Below, in pieces: positions 43,802 to 57,214 of a DNA stretch of 64,000 bases (positions are counted from its first letter, which is position 1; each line of letters starts with the position of its first letter). The stretch covers positions 50,523-114,522 of the forward strand of contig JBAMDO010000182.1 in assembly GCA_037074765.1 (NCBI GenBank), in the 5' to 3' direction. Below the pieces are notes generated by a model that searched no databases, was not told the DNA's origin, and was given only the letters and a program-made list of their open reading frames with translations. The DNA is from Mansonella perstans. Its lineage: Eukaryota; Nematoda; Chromadorea; Rhabditida; Onchocercidae. Both the position numbers and the translations under genes were made by a program.

Positions 43802-46800
43802 ATGGAAGAAAACGAACTGGAGGGTTATCGGCTGCAGGTTTGTCATCTGCTGTTTTTTCTTGGATTTTTTTAAAACAGTTATATTTCTTATTTTAACAAA
43901 AAAGAAAAATGAATCAGAAGCCTATTATTTATGGCATGTGAGTTTCGTTGTTATAGAGCTATGTTCCTTATATAGAAAGTTGTGCACGGAGAGGTGAAAA
44001 GGTTGTTCGTCCTGGAAAGGTATGCTGGGAACTCACGGAACGAAGTTGCTTGGAATCGATTTCGACGCAAAATTCTTCTTTTTTCAGCTTGAAGAAATTA
44101 ATGCAGAACTTGAAACATGTACAGATCTTCAGAGGAGAAATACTCTTATGGATTCACATTCTGACTTAGTGGAGCTTATTGCCCTTTTAACCAGTAAGAC
44201 TTCCGTTCTTATCATAAAGAATTATTTAGTAATTATTAAGTGCAAAGAGTTCCAGATTGAACCTAACCACTGATCAGTTTAACAAATTTTTCGTGCTTAA
44301 TACATAGATCATGAAAAGCTTTTGAATGGTGATGAGCGATGCATACTGTTTATTCTGTCATTTGATCAAATAGTCTTTCTGATGGTTTCAGTTAAGAAAG
44401 CATCGGCGCAAGTCAGGATATTTAGTATTGAGGGTTGCTTTGCGAAGCCAAGAATGATTTTATAAATCAAACCAATTTTTAGTGCATTACATGGTTCATT
44501 AAGACACTCTGAAAAGTCTGTTTATCTCGCTATCGTTTCTCCTAGCACTGTTTATTTTATTTTATTTCAGAAAATGAAACAACCTCGGTGACTGAACAAG
44601 ATTTCAGTGAAACTTGCAGTAGCGCTGACGTACTAGATACTAGTCAGTTAATTGGAATGCATTGCCTTGCACCGTATAATCGAATTGCTGATCGAGCAGT
44701 GCATTTCCACGATGCCGTCATCCTAGATTTTGTTGAAAATTCCAGTGAGGAAGAGAGTGATCTCAAGGTTTATTAAATTGAACAAATTTCCATCGAAGTC
44801 TATCATGAAACATTGAAAATTGTTTGAATTTTTTCAAGTGAACTTTGTTATCGATAAAGTGAAACATTAATATTTTTAAATGGTAGTACATATGGTCGAC
44901 TTTCTTATCATTTTACGCTTACAGGTTAAAGTATTATATGGTCATCCTCTTGAAGCAGCAATGAAACCTTGTGAATATTTTTTAAATGATCGATGTAATT
45001 ATGGGAATGATTGTCGTTTTTCACATGGTGAAGTAGTTTCGTTTTCAGCTCTCCAAGAGTATCAGCAGCCAGATATTTCGTATGTTAAACAATATCTTAC
45101 CCGTTATTATTATCGTAGATAGATTACCTAATGAATTGAAAACTGAATAAGATTTAATCCTTACATTCTTTTTCGAGCAGAAAAGTTCCGAGTTTATTTA
45201 GAATGGTAAGAGAAGGCTCACTTGTGCTTGTACTGGGTGAAAATAAGTTATGGAGCAGTGCTCGGGTTACTGCTATGGATGGTGAGAAATCAGCAGTTCA
45301 GTTACTGCTTACCGGAAAAGAAATTGCTGTGGATCAAAATAAGATTTACCCAATCTCGCAACTAACTAATAACACCGAAGGTATCTTTTTTTTGAAATGT
45401 CAGTGTTTCTTAAATTTTTGCTTGAAACAATCAAAATTTCTTTCTCTTCTAAGGAAGTACTGGAACAAAATAGAAATTTGGTGAATATATGGGTGATCAG
45501 CTTGCGCTCAATTAATACGCTTAGAACGCTAATCGTTTAGTCATCTGTTTTGATTTCCATAGCAGCTAAACTCTAAATAGAATGATTTTTATTGCTGCTT
45601 TGATTGCTTCAGCACTTAATCAGTTTAATTGTTGAAATTCATCTCTGTAACTAAAGTCTTGTTGCAAGAAGCGGGAAAATTGGATTGTGAAAGAATCGTT
45701 CTTCGACATAAGCTTTTTGTGATGGAAGCTCAATTAGAACTAGAACTGCGTGTTATTTTAGATGAAGTTGCTACTGAAAAATTAGCAACAACTTCATGGG
45801 AAGAATATAAGCAGGAAAGGCGTGGAGATGTTACTATCGGTGATATTGGTGATTGGGAAAAGCATACACGTGGTATCGGAATGAAGCTGTTACTGAAGAT
45901 GGGTTATCGAGCTGGTGAAGGGCTTGGTAAAAAATCTGATGGCATTGTACATGCTATACAGCCAGTAATCTTCCCCAAAAGTATATAAAGTTTTACTTTT
46001 TTCTCATCTTTTCGTTTTAGCAAAGCTCGAGTGCTACTATACCAGGATCAGTAACTCGTCTATCATTCATTAAGGATACTACTTGTGTTATGTACTAATG
46101 TTACAGAAGAAACAATATAACCTTGCAGATATTTGATAAATTTTAGTTTTAAATAATAAGTTATTGCGCTATTTTGTATAAAATGTGAAATGTTTTTATT
46201 TCTTTTAAAATTATTCTCTGTTATTGTTTTTCTGTAGTCTTTCATTTGAAAAATTTTGGATGTTTTTCAAGATAAATCATTGGATATGTGCATGAAAGCG
46301 AAGAACAGAAGAGTGGTGGATGGAATGAAATCTCATCAACAGCAAGTCAAACAGACAATCGCAAAGCAGTTGAAAGCAGCTGAGCAGCCAGTCGATATTT
46401 TCGAATTGTTAAATGATAGATTAAATAAAGCCTCGGCTACGGTAGAGCCAAGAGATGAAATAAAGGAAATAGAGGGACTGCAGGTGAGCAGATTGTTCTG
46501 TCAATCATCCAGCGCGTGAGTTGTCCAATTTCAAATTTTTGTGATCAGAATTATTTTGCTTCTTAGCATGCTTTTTCTGGGAAACATTTGCTTTACTAAC
46601 AGTAGTGACAAATATTTGTATTTTTTGATCGTTGAATCGTGGTGATGCTAGAGTGATTACTGGTTCATGTGATAATAAAATCAAATTAATATAGATACAA
46701 GCTGCTCATCCATATTGCTTAAAAAACTATTTTTCAGAATTGTTCTTCAACAAATCTCGGTATTCAAGCGTTAGATTTAGATAAGAAGTTGAAGGAGCTA

Positions 46801-46980
46801 AAAGATAAGGAACGTAAACTGCGTGAAGGTGTTGCACGTAATCAGCGTGATGCTACTACAGCCAACAGGTTGAAGAAAAATTTGTTAAAGTGTCGCGATG
46901 AAATACAAAAGTTAATAAGTCGACAACAGCGACTCAACGACTTGATGGAAAGTCGAAGAAAAAAGAAAGATATATTTTGA
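43802..46980 (+). CDS. zgpat: ZGPAT-like CCCH zinc-finger and G-patch protein
   Basis: Eight exons, about 486 aa: 43802-43837, 44088-44193, 44571-44767, 44925-45079, 45181-45380, 45669-45980, 46272-46483, 46738-46980. Domain order matches vertebrate ZGPAT. An N-terminal coiled-coil segment carries LEEINAELETC. The CCCH finger has Cys 129, 137, 143 and His 147 (C-x7-C-x5-C-x3-H). A Tudor-like stretch follows (KLWSSARVTAMDGE). The G-patch runs from HTRGIGMKLLLKMGY through GEGLG. Then come FPKNKSLDMC and PVDIFELLNDRL, both matching ZGPAT, and a charged C-terminal coiled coil. In mammals the protein is a nuclear transcriptional repressor also linked to splicing through its G-patch; function here is inferred by homology. 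Exon 6 could start at 45657 instead (490 aa). It lies 501 bp behind FIGL-1 on the same strand. Confidence 0.93.
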
Positions 46981-46984
46981 GAAT

Positions 46985-46990
46985 AATAAA
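46985..46990 (+). terminator. Candidate polyadenylation signal of ZGPAT gene
   Basis: AATAAA begins four bases after the TGA stop, implying a 3' UTR of only some 20-30 bases if used. Confidence 0.45.
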
Positions 46991-49900
46991 GAAATCCATT
47001 CTTTATAATTAGTTATAACATGGTATGATAAGTAGTATTCATTTCTTTTATGATTTCTAAAAGCTTAATCAAGTGGTCTAATTCTTGTTGTAAGTAAGCT
47101 ATGCAGAAATAATATTTTATTCGTAGTTATTAATCAATTTGAAAAGGAACATTCTAGTCATGGTATTTGTGCGAAAGGCATAAATGCTTGATTTCAGATC
47201 GGCTAATACACTAACTTATATTTGCCAGTTTGAAAAGTTTATCTTTTCATCTTTCAAAATTTTCTGAACGGTGTTATTGTCAGAAACGGAGCGTTTATGT
47301 TGTTACATAGTAACATAGCGACCAAGCCCAATCCTGGATTGTTTCTCTTAAAAGTTTATCATTGAATAATGAAATAACGGCTTAGAAATTTCAAACCACA
47401 TAGGAAAAGTTTCGTGAACCGAACGCAACCCGTCCTTATATGTCACTTTCCCATCAAGGTTAACGGTAGAGGGTGTGTGATTGAACTTGAACCATCAAGA
47501 CATGTAAACGATTAATTAAGATTGTCCTATTTCGAAAATTCGAATTTAATTTCTACTGCAATCATTCAACCTTTGTTGCAAGAAAAGGAATAATTACTAC
47601 AATGCTATATTTCAGTGATATAAACGGAATTTTAATTTCCCAGCGAAATTTCAGAGATTTATGCAGATTTTAAAGGAAATTGTTCATTGTTGGTTATTCG
47701 TTTTTAAAATTCAGTGATTTGAATTCTCTAGATTATGAATATGCACATACTCATACAAAGAGGGATTACATTGAGATATTCAACTTCATCGTTTTTATTA
47801 TTTTTTTTGCAATTTCCAAGTTCAGAATTCATTTTTTTAGTTATAACAGTTGGATATGATGTCAATTATAACCGAACGGCCATTTTTAGAAAGTGCAAAA
47901 GGTTGCATTTTAATTATGCCAGTTGTTCATAACGATAGCTTTTATTCTTTGTTGCACTTTTTTTTTTTTTTTTTTTTTTTTCATTTAATCCGTCATTTTT
48001 ACAATTCCTTGAGTTCCATAAAGGAAATTACCTTTGGAAAAACGGGAAGACGATTCAACTTTCTGGAAGTTTAAAAGCAACTTTTAAATTGTTTCTTAGT
48101 TTTGAGAAATGTTAGATTATCTGACAAGATTATCAAAATTAGCCATCAATGTCAGTTTCAATTGTTGTACCTGGATATTAACAAAAGCTTTTCAAGTATT
48201 GTGTTAAGTTAATACACAAGGGTACTTCCATTTTTCTGAATGCGCAGATTCCTTTTCCATAATTAGAAAAGCGCTACCAAAATACATGCTATGTCACATC
48301 TAAAAAAACTACTAACATTTGAAATGCGACTTTACATTAATATTTCATCCTGATGATCAAGAATTTCAATTGTCAATCTTTTGATCAATATTTTTATCGT
48401 AATTTAGTTGAATGATTATGTTACCAGGATTATCAATGTTCTTTTCCTTTTCCCATTGGATTAATTCATAATTCATTCTTTTGCTTAGACCAATTCGTTT
48501 TTTCCTTTTTTTGCAGTTGACATTTTTACATGAATATTCCAAACAAAATTAATACAGTTTTCTCGTTTATGTCATCTGCAACCGTTGAGTCCGCTTCATA
48601 TTTGGTTTCCAAAGTGGAATTATAAATAATACTTTATTTTATGTGCAACTTAATGAAGCAATGCAATTTATCGATCAAACATTTCTTTACATTCTAACGA
48701 TTATCACACCTGGTACATAATTCTATTTAACTGATATTTGAAAACATTGAGTGATATCGCAAATAGAAAATTTTGAAATTTCTGATCAAAGAATATTAAT
48801 AGTGAAAATTACACAATTGCATGAACTAATTGATATTAAACACTACTGTACAACAGATCACTTGTTCCACAATGTAAGGTATAAGAGCAACTATAACATA
48901 AAATGCAAATTTATGTCAAAATGGTACAGGAAATTTGAAATTTGTATACTGCGCTAACAAAATTATTTAATTCTTTGCATTTTGTCGAGTTATGAGTGGA
49001 ATTTCTTAGAGTTTCAAAATTCTTTTTTTAGAAAGTAAAAAAGTGGAAAAAATTTAGAGGATAGGCTTTTTCCCATTTCTTTAAAGAGCACAAATTTTCA
49101 CACAAAATATCAACTAGGATTTTATAAAATTGCGTTAATTGCATTTATTAATTTGGTATTGTTATATTTGCTCTTGCCCTCGTTATTTTTATTATTATTA
49201 AAATAATTATTATTACTATTATTACCATTATTATTAATTATAATTGTAATTGTAACAAAAATCATTATTACTGTTTTATTATCGGGCATTTCAACTTATT
49301 AAAACTATACTGAAGGACAAGCAGCGTTTATGAATTCATATTCGGGGACAGCAACAATGGCTTTCTTATTAGCTGCATTAATAAGAGATCATTTCGGTCT
49401 TAAATTAATTTCACTAAAACGAATTTTATTCTGCAAATCAATTTGGAAGACAGTCTTTTGTGAATTTGTAACAACTATGAATTTTCGTAAATATTATATC
49501 AGCTGTATTCATTTGAGAAATTTCGTAGGTTAAATTTCTAAATACATAATATGCTTTTTAAAGCAAATAATTATACAATTTTTGATGTGCAATTTAGCAA
49601 AAGCAGTCAGTGATTAATTTAAAATTTTTTCGATTGAAAGGAGATTTTGGGAAAGTGAGGAGAAATTGATTAATCACCGAAACAGGTAAATTATAACTTT
49701 ACTGGAAACGCTTTTCCATTTCTTCAATATCAAACAAAAATAGATGTTTTAATGCTTTAATTCATTCGCAAATTCCAGTTAACTAATCAATCCGCCCTAT
49801 TAGCCTATTTATTGCTTGAATTTAATATTTATGCAAAATTTCTATTATAGATGTATTGTCTTACGTAGAGCCTATTTATACTGGATGACTCCTAATCTTA

Positions 49901-50925
49901 AGTTCATATTTCTTCCATCAATTTATCGCCTTCTTATTAATGCTCGAAAGCCCACGATGATTATATGCAAATGATCAGTAAGAAGGCATTCGACTAATTA
50001 ATAATTTCCTTCTTTTTTTCTGCAATTAGTAGAATACCATCCCACGATATCAACAAAATTCCACTGTCAATCAGTATTAGAATGTAAATGTTTTACTTCT
50101 CCGTCAGTAACAACAAAGCACAGGTAAGTGAAATACGACTAACATAAATGAACTTTCACAAAATGATGTGAATCACTGATCCATCGTGCTTGACCTGACT
50201 AGTAATGTTCCGATTATCTATAAAATCAGTTTGTTCTGAATATGCCACAAATTTTGAAATTCACAAAATATATTTTGAATATTTCAGTTCCTTCATTTAT
50301 GCAGCCTTATAATGGTTGCATTCCATTCTTCTTCGTTTTCTGCGAAATGAAAGGGACACGTTTGAAAGACTTAGAAAAACCGAAACTTGACAACACTAGC
50401 AGTGTGTTTCAATTTTTTTGCTTTAACCGAAAAAAAAAATGCGCACAAATGCAAAAGTTTAAATAAAATGAATCGAAATTAGCAATTATTTACTAGTTAA
50501 ACCAGGACAGCAAAATAAGAAACAATATCAGAAATTTTAAAATACCAACAGAACGATGGAAATGGCAAAGTAAAACTGATATTGTTTAGAAGCTTGCCTT
50601 TACAGACTGATAAAACCATATTTTTAAAAAGAGATGAAATATTAAATTAAGAAGGTGGAAAAGTTAGCCTAGCGAACAAAAATACCACTCCAATGCTGAA
50701 ACTGAAATCATAGCTGCTCTGCTGTTTATTACAGCCTTACGTTTGACAGTTTTCAAGAAAGAAATATAATAATCATAAATCACTATTTAGTAAGATAAAA
50801 TCAATCTTTTTTTTCAACAGATTCATAGATTTTATAACTTTTCTAATTTATCGCAAGAACTTTGAAATGAACGGTAACAATGAAACCCTCCGTATTCAAT
50901 TCTGGAATACATAAATCAATTGAAC
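46991..50925. other. Intergenic, AT-rich
   Basis: About 3.9 kb between the convergent ZGPAT and MED20 genes with no gene seen. It contains a poly-T run (47959-47981), an ATT-rich low-complexity stretch (about 49185-49275) and a near-palindrome around TGTTACATAGTAACA at 47299-47320. Short open frames here lack domain content. Confidence 0.6.
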
Positions 50926-51519
50926 TTACGTTTTTTTCCGCATGTTTTGAAAAATATCCAAATACTGATGCATAGTATCAAGGGCACTATATGGTTCCGG
51001 CTGAGCTTTTTGCAAAACCGTCGGCTTATCAGTGACATGATCCGGAAAAAACACTGCTATGAATTCTTGCAAAAAGCTACCACATTGTGATGCTACACAA
51101 GAGGGTGCATATTCAACTTCAACAATAACACCTTTGCTGATCACACCCATTGAAGCATTCCCGGTTCGAATGATAAAATCTTGTAATGTATATTCATGAC
51201 CAGAAACTTCGAATTTTCCAGCAGTATCTTGCACCAAACCGGAACTGAGCTTTGCCAAGATACAATCGAATCCACGATCAGATATGGCTCGCGGACAGTG
51301 TTTTTGCTTTTCATTTGGCGCTATTGTGAACGTACTTTGCGGGAAACGCGAATGATGCAGGATGAATACATGATTGATAGCTCCTTGAACGTTATCACTT
51401 GGCTTAAATGGCGTGGAATCAACTGTGAAAATACCACCTTTCACGCCACCTTCTCCTTCAATTGCACGTTCAATACTAACAGCACTTTTATCTGTTTCGA
51501 AAACCCAAGCAACACCCAT
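50926..51519 (-). CDS. mdt-20: Mediator complex subunit 20
   Basis: Single uninterrupted 197-codon frame on the minus strand, ATG 51519 to TAA 50926. MED20 belongs to the head module of Mediator, which bridges transcription factors and RNA polymerase II. It starts MGVAWVFE (human MED20 begins MGVT). Further matches are FDCILAKL, the YTLQDFIIRTGNASMG block, VIVEVEYAPSCVASQC and the C-terminal signature DTMHQYLDIFQNMRK, in the same order and spacing as the human protein (212 aa). Being intronless is unusual among its neighbours. The stop overlaps a perfect GTAAGT donor-like sequence, but the nearest acceptor would leave an intron of only 28 bases. Confidence 0.93.
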   Translation of the reverse strand: MGVAWVFETDKSAVSIERAIEGEGGVKGGIFTVDSTPFKPSDNVQGAINHVFILHHSRFPQSTFTIAPNEKQKHCPRAISDRGFDCILAKLSSGLVQDTAGKFEVSGHEYTLQDFIIRTGNASMGVISKGVIVEVEYAPSCVASQCGSFLQEFIAVFFPDHVTDKPTVLQKAQPEPYSALDTMHQYLDIFQNMRKKT

Positions 51520-51564
51520 TTCTACCTTTTATGACTTTGTTTTTCATTCATTGAGCAAAAAATC

Positions 51565-51574
51565 CTGAAAAAAT
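51565..51574 (-). promoter_or_regulatory. Candidate spliced-leader acceptor, MED20
   Basis: On the minus strand, ATTTTTTCAG ends 45 bases before the MED20 ATG. It matches the nematode acceptor consensus and has no coding exon upstream. Confidence 0.4.
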
Positions 51575-53698
51575 ATTTCATTTTGGTTAGGAATGAAGCG
51601 AACTATAACTGGTTAATAACTTACAACTGTTACTTTCATCGGACAATATTCTGAGGAATATTTCGAAAAATATTTAAAATTCATGCGACGCTCATAATAT
51701 AAACAGAAAGGAGAAAATGTTAGTAAGAATGTAATAAAAAAAAGCAAATATGCCGTAAATGATACGTTTTATTTCTTCTTAAACAGTAGCTTCTTAACCA
51801 AACGCTCTACTCGATGCTAAAAGTGAGTAAAAAATTCCTCTTATCTATAACAACACAGAAAGATCAGAAAAAATCTTGGAAAAACTAGTATCACATGAGA
51901 TCAACAGCATTAATTACCAATCAGTTAATCTTTATCCATCGAAAAACCCATAAAAAAATAACTGACTACTTGAAAAAGTCTTATAATTAACCGCTAAACA
52001 ATAAATCTTAGAATTAACCTTCAAAAAAGTGAAAACCCTTTTGCAATCACATCTGATTTTTTTTCTTTAAATGTGATCTAAATTCACATGTGGATCCATT
52101 TTCAATCGTGAAATCAATCCAAATTTAAAAATAATTTATAACTGGAGTTTTTTTAGCAACGATTTGACAAAATCCTAATAGTTCGAACTAACATTGTATC
52201 AGTGGTCGCTGTTTGGAGAGAGAGTAAAACAAAAGACAATGATGACAATTTTAAGCACTTCATAGGACAAAGACTTCATAAAAATGAACTGAATAGTTTC
52301 CTTAGTCAAAAATGGAAAGTTGATGCACGAAGAGATACATTACCGCACAGTAAAATTAACTTATAATTTTCGATTACAAATTTTGATAAGAAAAGACATT
52401 CATAATGTTTTATAATATGATCGTATATTTATTTTTTAGTAATTCTGTATGTTCCACTATTAAATACATGCAAGTTCAAGCTTATATAACTAAGTCAAAA
52501 CTAAAGTCTTCCAATTATGGAGTTTTCATATTTCAGTAAATTAAACATTTTAAACAGTTTCGAAATATGTCATGCATGTTGCATAAAAAACATCACGCAA
52601 TATCTGACACAGAACATGTCATAATACGATATGTTGCATAAAACTACTTTTCTTTATTAAAAAATTGAAAAAAAAAAGGATTTTTGCTCATTTTCACCAC
52701 ATATAATTAATAAATATTTGAAAGTGTAGAAATAAAATTACGAGAAATTAAAGATAAGATTTTCAAGAGAATGCAAAAACAGACAAAAATCTCATATAAT
52801 ATACACTCCTTTAAATTTAAAAATGATTGAAGATGAAAAATAAATTGTTGTCGAATAGAAATATTAGGAAACGGAAGAAATTGAAAAAACTTCACAATGG
52901 AGAATTTAGAAAACGACCAAAGATCATTTTAATGATAACATCAATAATGATAACGGTGTAAGTGAAACCAGAACAAATTAGGTGCAAGATATCCTCTAGC
53001 AATTTGAATGAAAACCTAACAATTCCAAGCTGGTATTCAAGTTGCGAAAAAAAGAAATCGTTGATCTACAAAAATAGGAAAAGCATTGGGACATATGAGA
53101 GATTGTTGGTCGGAGTTGGTGGATTTTTTCTTGTTTTTTCCAGTCAAAAGTTTCTAGATACTTCTTTTCTTTTGCAATAAATTACTGTCCAGTTTTCAGT
53201 TTAGTGATTTGATTTACGATGTTAACATTTGGTTGATCGCTCAATTCTTATCTCTAAAATTTGTTCAAATAGCTCATTCTTCAGCTAGACACTTTTTCTT
53301 GCTCATTTTAATTTCCGATTCGTTTCACCGTTTTTTTTTTTACTTTACTTATAGCTATTTGTCAGCCTTTAAGATCGCAATTCCTTTCTTTTTTATTAGC
53401 CATTTAATAATTAAAATTAGGCAACTAGTAATTAATGAAGCATTTCTTGTAATACCTTTCAAATGGTATGTATTTATTGTAGTAAAAAAAAAAATAAGTA
53501 AACAAAAATGCTATTTATTACTATAGGCATTAGTGCTGTTTGAATTATTGGTTTGCCTCGTCTTTCATTTATTTCTAATTCCAAACTAATGTTGGTTACT
53601 GAAACATAAATTTTTAAAAATGATTTTTTCTAATGAAGCGTTTATAGAAAATTTTCTCATTAAGGGAAATATTTATATTTCATTTACTGTTACGTTTT
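51575..53698. other. Shared divergent upstream region, MED20 / LHPP
   Basis: About 2.1 kb between divergently transcribed genes; it should hold both promoters. No exon, repeat family or recognisable core element was seen. Open frames of up to 105 codons are Phe/Ile/Lys-rich noise. Confidence 0.55.
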
Positions 53699-53708
53699 CT
53701 TTTTCCAG
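53699..53708 (+). promoter_or_regulatory. Candidate spliced-leader acceptor, LHPP-like gene
   Basis: CTTTTTCCAG-type acceptor ending at 53708, three bases before the ATG. Confidence 0.5.
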
Positions 53709-53711
53709 ACA

Positions 53712-55794
53712 ATGAATATCGGCAACTGGTCGGTGAAGGGATTCCTTTTAGATATAACGGGTGTTTTGTACAATAGCGATCCAAACACGATTGGACGTGT
53801 TATACAGGGATCAGTGGAAGCAGTTAATAGGTTTTCTCTTTTATTGAAAAATTGAAGTCTAATAATCTGGCACAAAAAAAACTGTCTACATGCTTTTGTC
53901 CGATACCCTCTCGTATTTAACAATATTGTAAAAAATACTTCAAGCTTTAAGTCGCCATCTTATTTATTAGCAACTGCCAATATAATATAAATATTTTAAT
54001 ATCTTTCTGACTTAGCATCAGCTGAATCAGTAAACCGAATAAAGGAAGTAGTTAAACTTTTGATATTGTATTGATATTGTAATTGGCCACGGCGGCCTTT
54101 AATTTTTTCATTTGGGACTGGGGATCTTAAAATTTTAGACTGTATGCTGAAAGTACAATTCGATTTGTGACAAATGAAAGTACACGTAGTCGCAGGGGTT
54201 TGTTCGAAAAGTTGACAAAGCTTGGATTTACTCTGAAGGAAGAGCATATTTTCTTTCCAGTTCCGGAAGCGAAACGATACATTAGGGATCATGATCTTAG
54301 ACCACATATACTGGTGCATAAAGGTATGTGTCGAATTTTCATGTGGAACTGTATTTTCATAAATTTGAATCGCAGTCTTTTTGAATTTAATTTGCAGCCT
54401 TTTTTGCCATTTAAAAAAATGTGCCAAAAAAATGTGCAAGAATTTGCATATTTTTCTAGGTATTCTGAAGGAATTTGAAGATCTCAATACTAATAATCCA
54501 AATTGCGTCCTGCTAGGTGATGCTGAAAGGGATTTTACTTATGAAGCAATGAATGCCGCTTTTCGAGTCTTACATGAAGCAAGTGATCCGTTGATTGTTA
54601 CTTTAGGTTGTGGGTTAGTTTTAGTTTGTTAGTAGTATGTGTGTGGTTCGTTTCAATTCTGAAGAAGTCAAAGCATCATTTTCATTGTTTTTTTTTCTGT
54701 GAATTTTTCTTGAGCAAGAGCTGTAGTATTTGTTAAAAAAAAAAGAAAAAAAAAACAAACTAGTATTTGTTGAACAAAACAAAGTCATACTTCACTAAAA
54801 GCAACTAATGGTTGACAAGTGATGTAATGGCACGTAAACTTGGCGGAGAACTTCCAGTACTATTGAATATGTTAAGAATTTACATTTCATTATAAAAACT
54901 GAAAGATGGCTAAAAAAAGTTTGAAAATGAGTGACTTCTTTTTCATGTAGCTAGTGATAAATCATAAAAGCCTTATTTCTAGAAAATTTTATCAGCGAAT
55001 GGATGGACCATGTATGGACATTGGTGGTTTCGCACGCGCTTTGGAGTATGCATGTGATGCCCGGATCGTTACTGTCGGGAAACCGGACGAGCGGTTTTTC
55101 AGGGCTGCTATTGATGACATGGGTTTAACGACTGATGAGGTTGTTCATTTTAAATTATTTTTAGTTGAGTTATGATTTATCATTATGAAATGCAATACGA
55201 AGATTCTTTATCGTGTTTTATTGTAGCTGTATGTTCTTTGTTTATCAACAGTGTCATTTGTTATTTTCTTTCTTTCTGCCACATTTTTTTACTGTTTCTC
55301 TCCCTGCCAACTATCCTAAATGTCTGAAAAACAGAAATAAGAGTACATGTTTCTGGTGTAGTTGTCCTCCTCCAGCATTAGTTTTTCTTTTGAAAAATTG
55401 ACCGAAAATTAAGGATTGCTGGGAAAGAAGGACGGTTTAGGTTGTAATGATTGGTGATGATATTGTGTCGGATATCGGCGGAGCGCAGAAAGCTGGAATC
55501 AGAGGTGTGCAAGTACGAACAGGAAAGTGGAGGTAAATAAAATGCTTCATTTAAAAGAATTTTATATATATTTCGTTTTTTAACGAATATTAGGGTTATA
55601 ATAGTAATAAATGAATTTTCATTATAAAATCATTTATTCCGCTGAAGCGAGGAATGCGTTTCGTATCATATCCTTTTTCAGAATGCTTTGTTCCATTTTT
55701 CAGAGAGTCTTGGGTAAACCATAGCATCAAACCAGACTTGGTAGCTGATGACTTACGATCCGCTGTAGATATCCTTCTGAAGAAAGCAAACTGA
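53712..55794 (+). CDS. lhpp: LHPP-like HAD phosphatase
   Basis: Six exons, 265 aa: 53712-53830, 54139-54323, 54460-54613, 54983-55139, 55441-55532, 55704-55794; phases agree. It aligns along its length with phospholysine phosphohistidine inorganic pyrophosphate phosphatase (human LHPP, 270 aa). HAD motif I is LLDITGVLY (Asp 14; the second acid is Thr 16, where LHPP has Ser). Motif II is FVTNES (Thr 51), motif III VGKP (Lys 186), and motif IV MIGDDIVSDIGGAQ (Asp 211, 212, 216). The C2-type cap lies between motifs II and III and includes DLRPHILVHKG and NPNCVLLGDA. The mammalian enzyme hydrolyses pyrophosphate and phosphorylated His/Lys; substrate here is inferred. HDHD2 is the nearest alternative, but DITGVLY and QVRTGKW fit LHPP better. 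It is divergent from MED20. Confidence 0.93.
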
Positions 55795-57214
55795 ATATCT
55801 GCAGTATGCCTACTACCTATATGATATCAAAAGATATTTGTTTGATATATTTCTTTGGATTTCAGTAGTATTTTCAGAACTAACTTGTATGAAATGTTTT
55901 ATCTAAAAAGTGCTACTTTCACATTTATGAGTTATGCCTGGAAAACAGTATAGTGTAATCTCTTAAAAAAACCATTTTTGACAATTTACTTTGCTATAAG
56001 AATTGAAATATGGCTAAATTTACAAGTGTTTTCAAATCACCTTACTTTCAAATCACTTTACATTTTTTCATTTAATTTGTCCTGCTGATTATATATCACT
56101 TAGATTATTTTTCAGTTTTTAAAGATTTGTTCTAAAAAAGTGTTTTTCATTCTTTAGTAAGCAACATTTCTATTGGTGCCAATGGAAATTATTTGATTAA
56201 ATGGTTTAACTTTAGTTGCCAAACTTTTAGCCACATTTCAATATGTAAATAGTTTTAAATAGAAGTTTTTTATTCAAAAAATTTTTAGTACCATGATTTT
56301 AATGCTTTTATAAAAATGTAAAATCGCTACTGTCACACCGAAAAAGGGCATGGATAGTTTTCTTTTTTTTTTCGTGCATAATTATGATTGTGAGATAGAG
56401 ATTCCTTTATATGTATATTGATTTTAGCTGATTAAGATTTCTTACAAGCTTGATCATGCTTGGGTGTATATTATTACAAGATTTCATCTGACAATCAAAA
56501 TTGCCTGAAACAAGGAAACTTAAATAATCGCGCGTCAGATCATCATGAATTTAATTATATTATTACAACAACCATGTATGAGCAAAATATGCTTCGAGTT
56601 TTAAACAGCAATCATTGAATGAGGACTTATTTTTAGTCATTCATTTTTATTTTACACTTTCAATTTCCTATTCATAAAACAAATGTGGTCTGCTACAAGT
56701 TATCAAAATAGCAACAAATGCTGAATCAATAAAAATGTTATCGTTACTGAAATAAAACGGCAGAATGCATTTCTACGAACGAACGAAGTCATTTTTGAAA
56801 TTAAGAATTATCTCCTTCCAAAGTATTAAATTGTTTGTTTTGCTTTATTCAAGTCCTTCTAATCAAGATTTCATTTAATATTATTAAGAATAAAATATCG
56901 TTGTTTATACCATTCGACAAATATGTTATCAGTGTTTTCATTACAAAAGTGCGCCGAGCCAGATTGAATTTTTTTTTTTAAAAAAAAACCAAAAAGCACT
57001 TAACAAATTAAAATTTTTTTACAACAATACCTTCAATTCTCTTCTAGCATCATATTTCGTTCTCAAAGATTTAATATACTTTTTGAAAATATATAAACAG
57101 TTGTTAAATGGGTTTGACGGGTAGTTTAACTAACTACATTATGACATATTGCAATTGCCTACTTTTAACATGATAATATAGCAACTTGCCTTGACTATCG
57201 AGTCAGACGACACT

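Noticed and set aside
43728..43997. 89-codon + strand frame starting before ZGPAT
   Set aside because: Overlaps ZGPAT exon 1 out of frame and continues through its intron; the ATG at 43802 in the other frame matches the family and splices correctly.
51196..51534. 112-codon + strand frame
   Set aside because: Antisense shadow of the MED20 coding exon.
53209..53526. 105-codon + strand frame
   Set aside because: Phe/Ile-rich low-complexity translation in the MED20/LHPP intergenic region, with no partner exon.
53996..54487. 163-codon minus-strand frame
   Set aside because: Antisense shadow of LHPP exon 2 and flanking introns.
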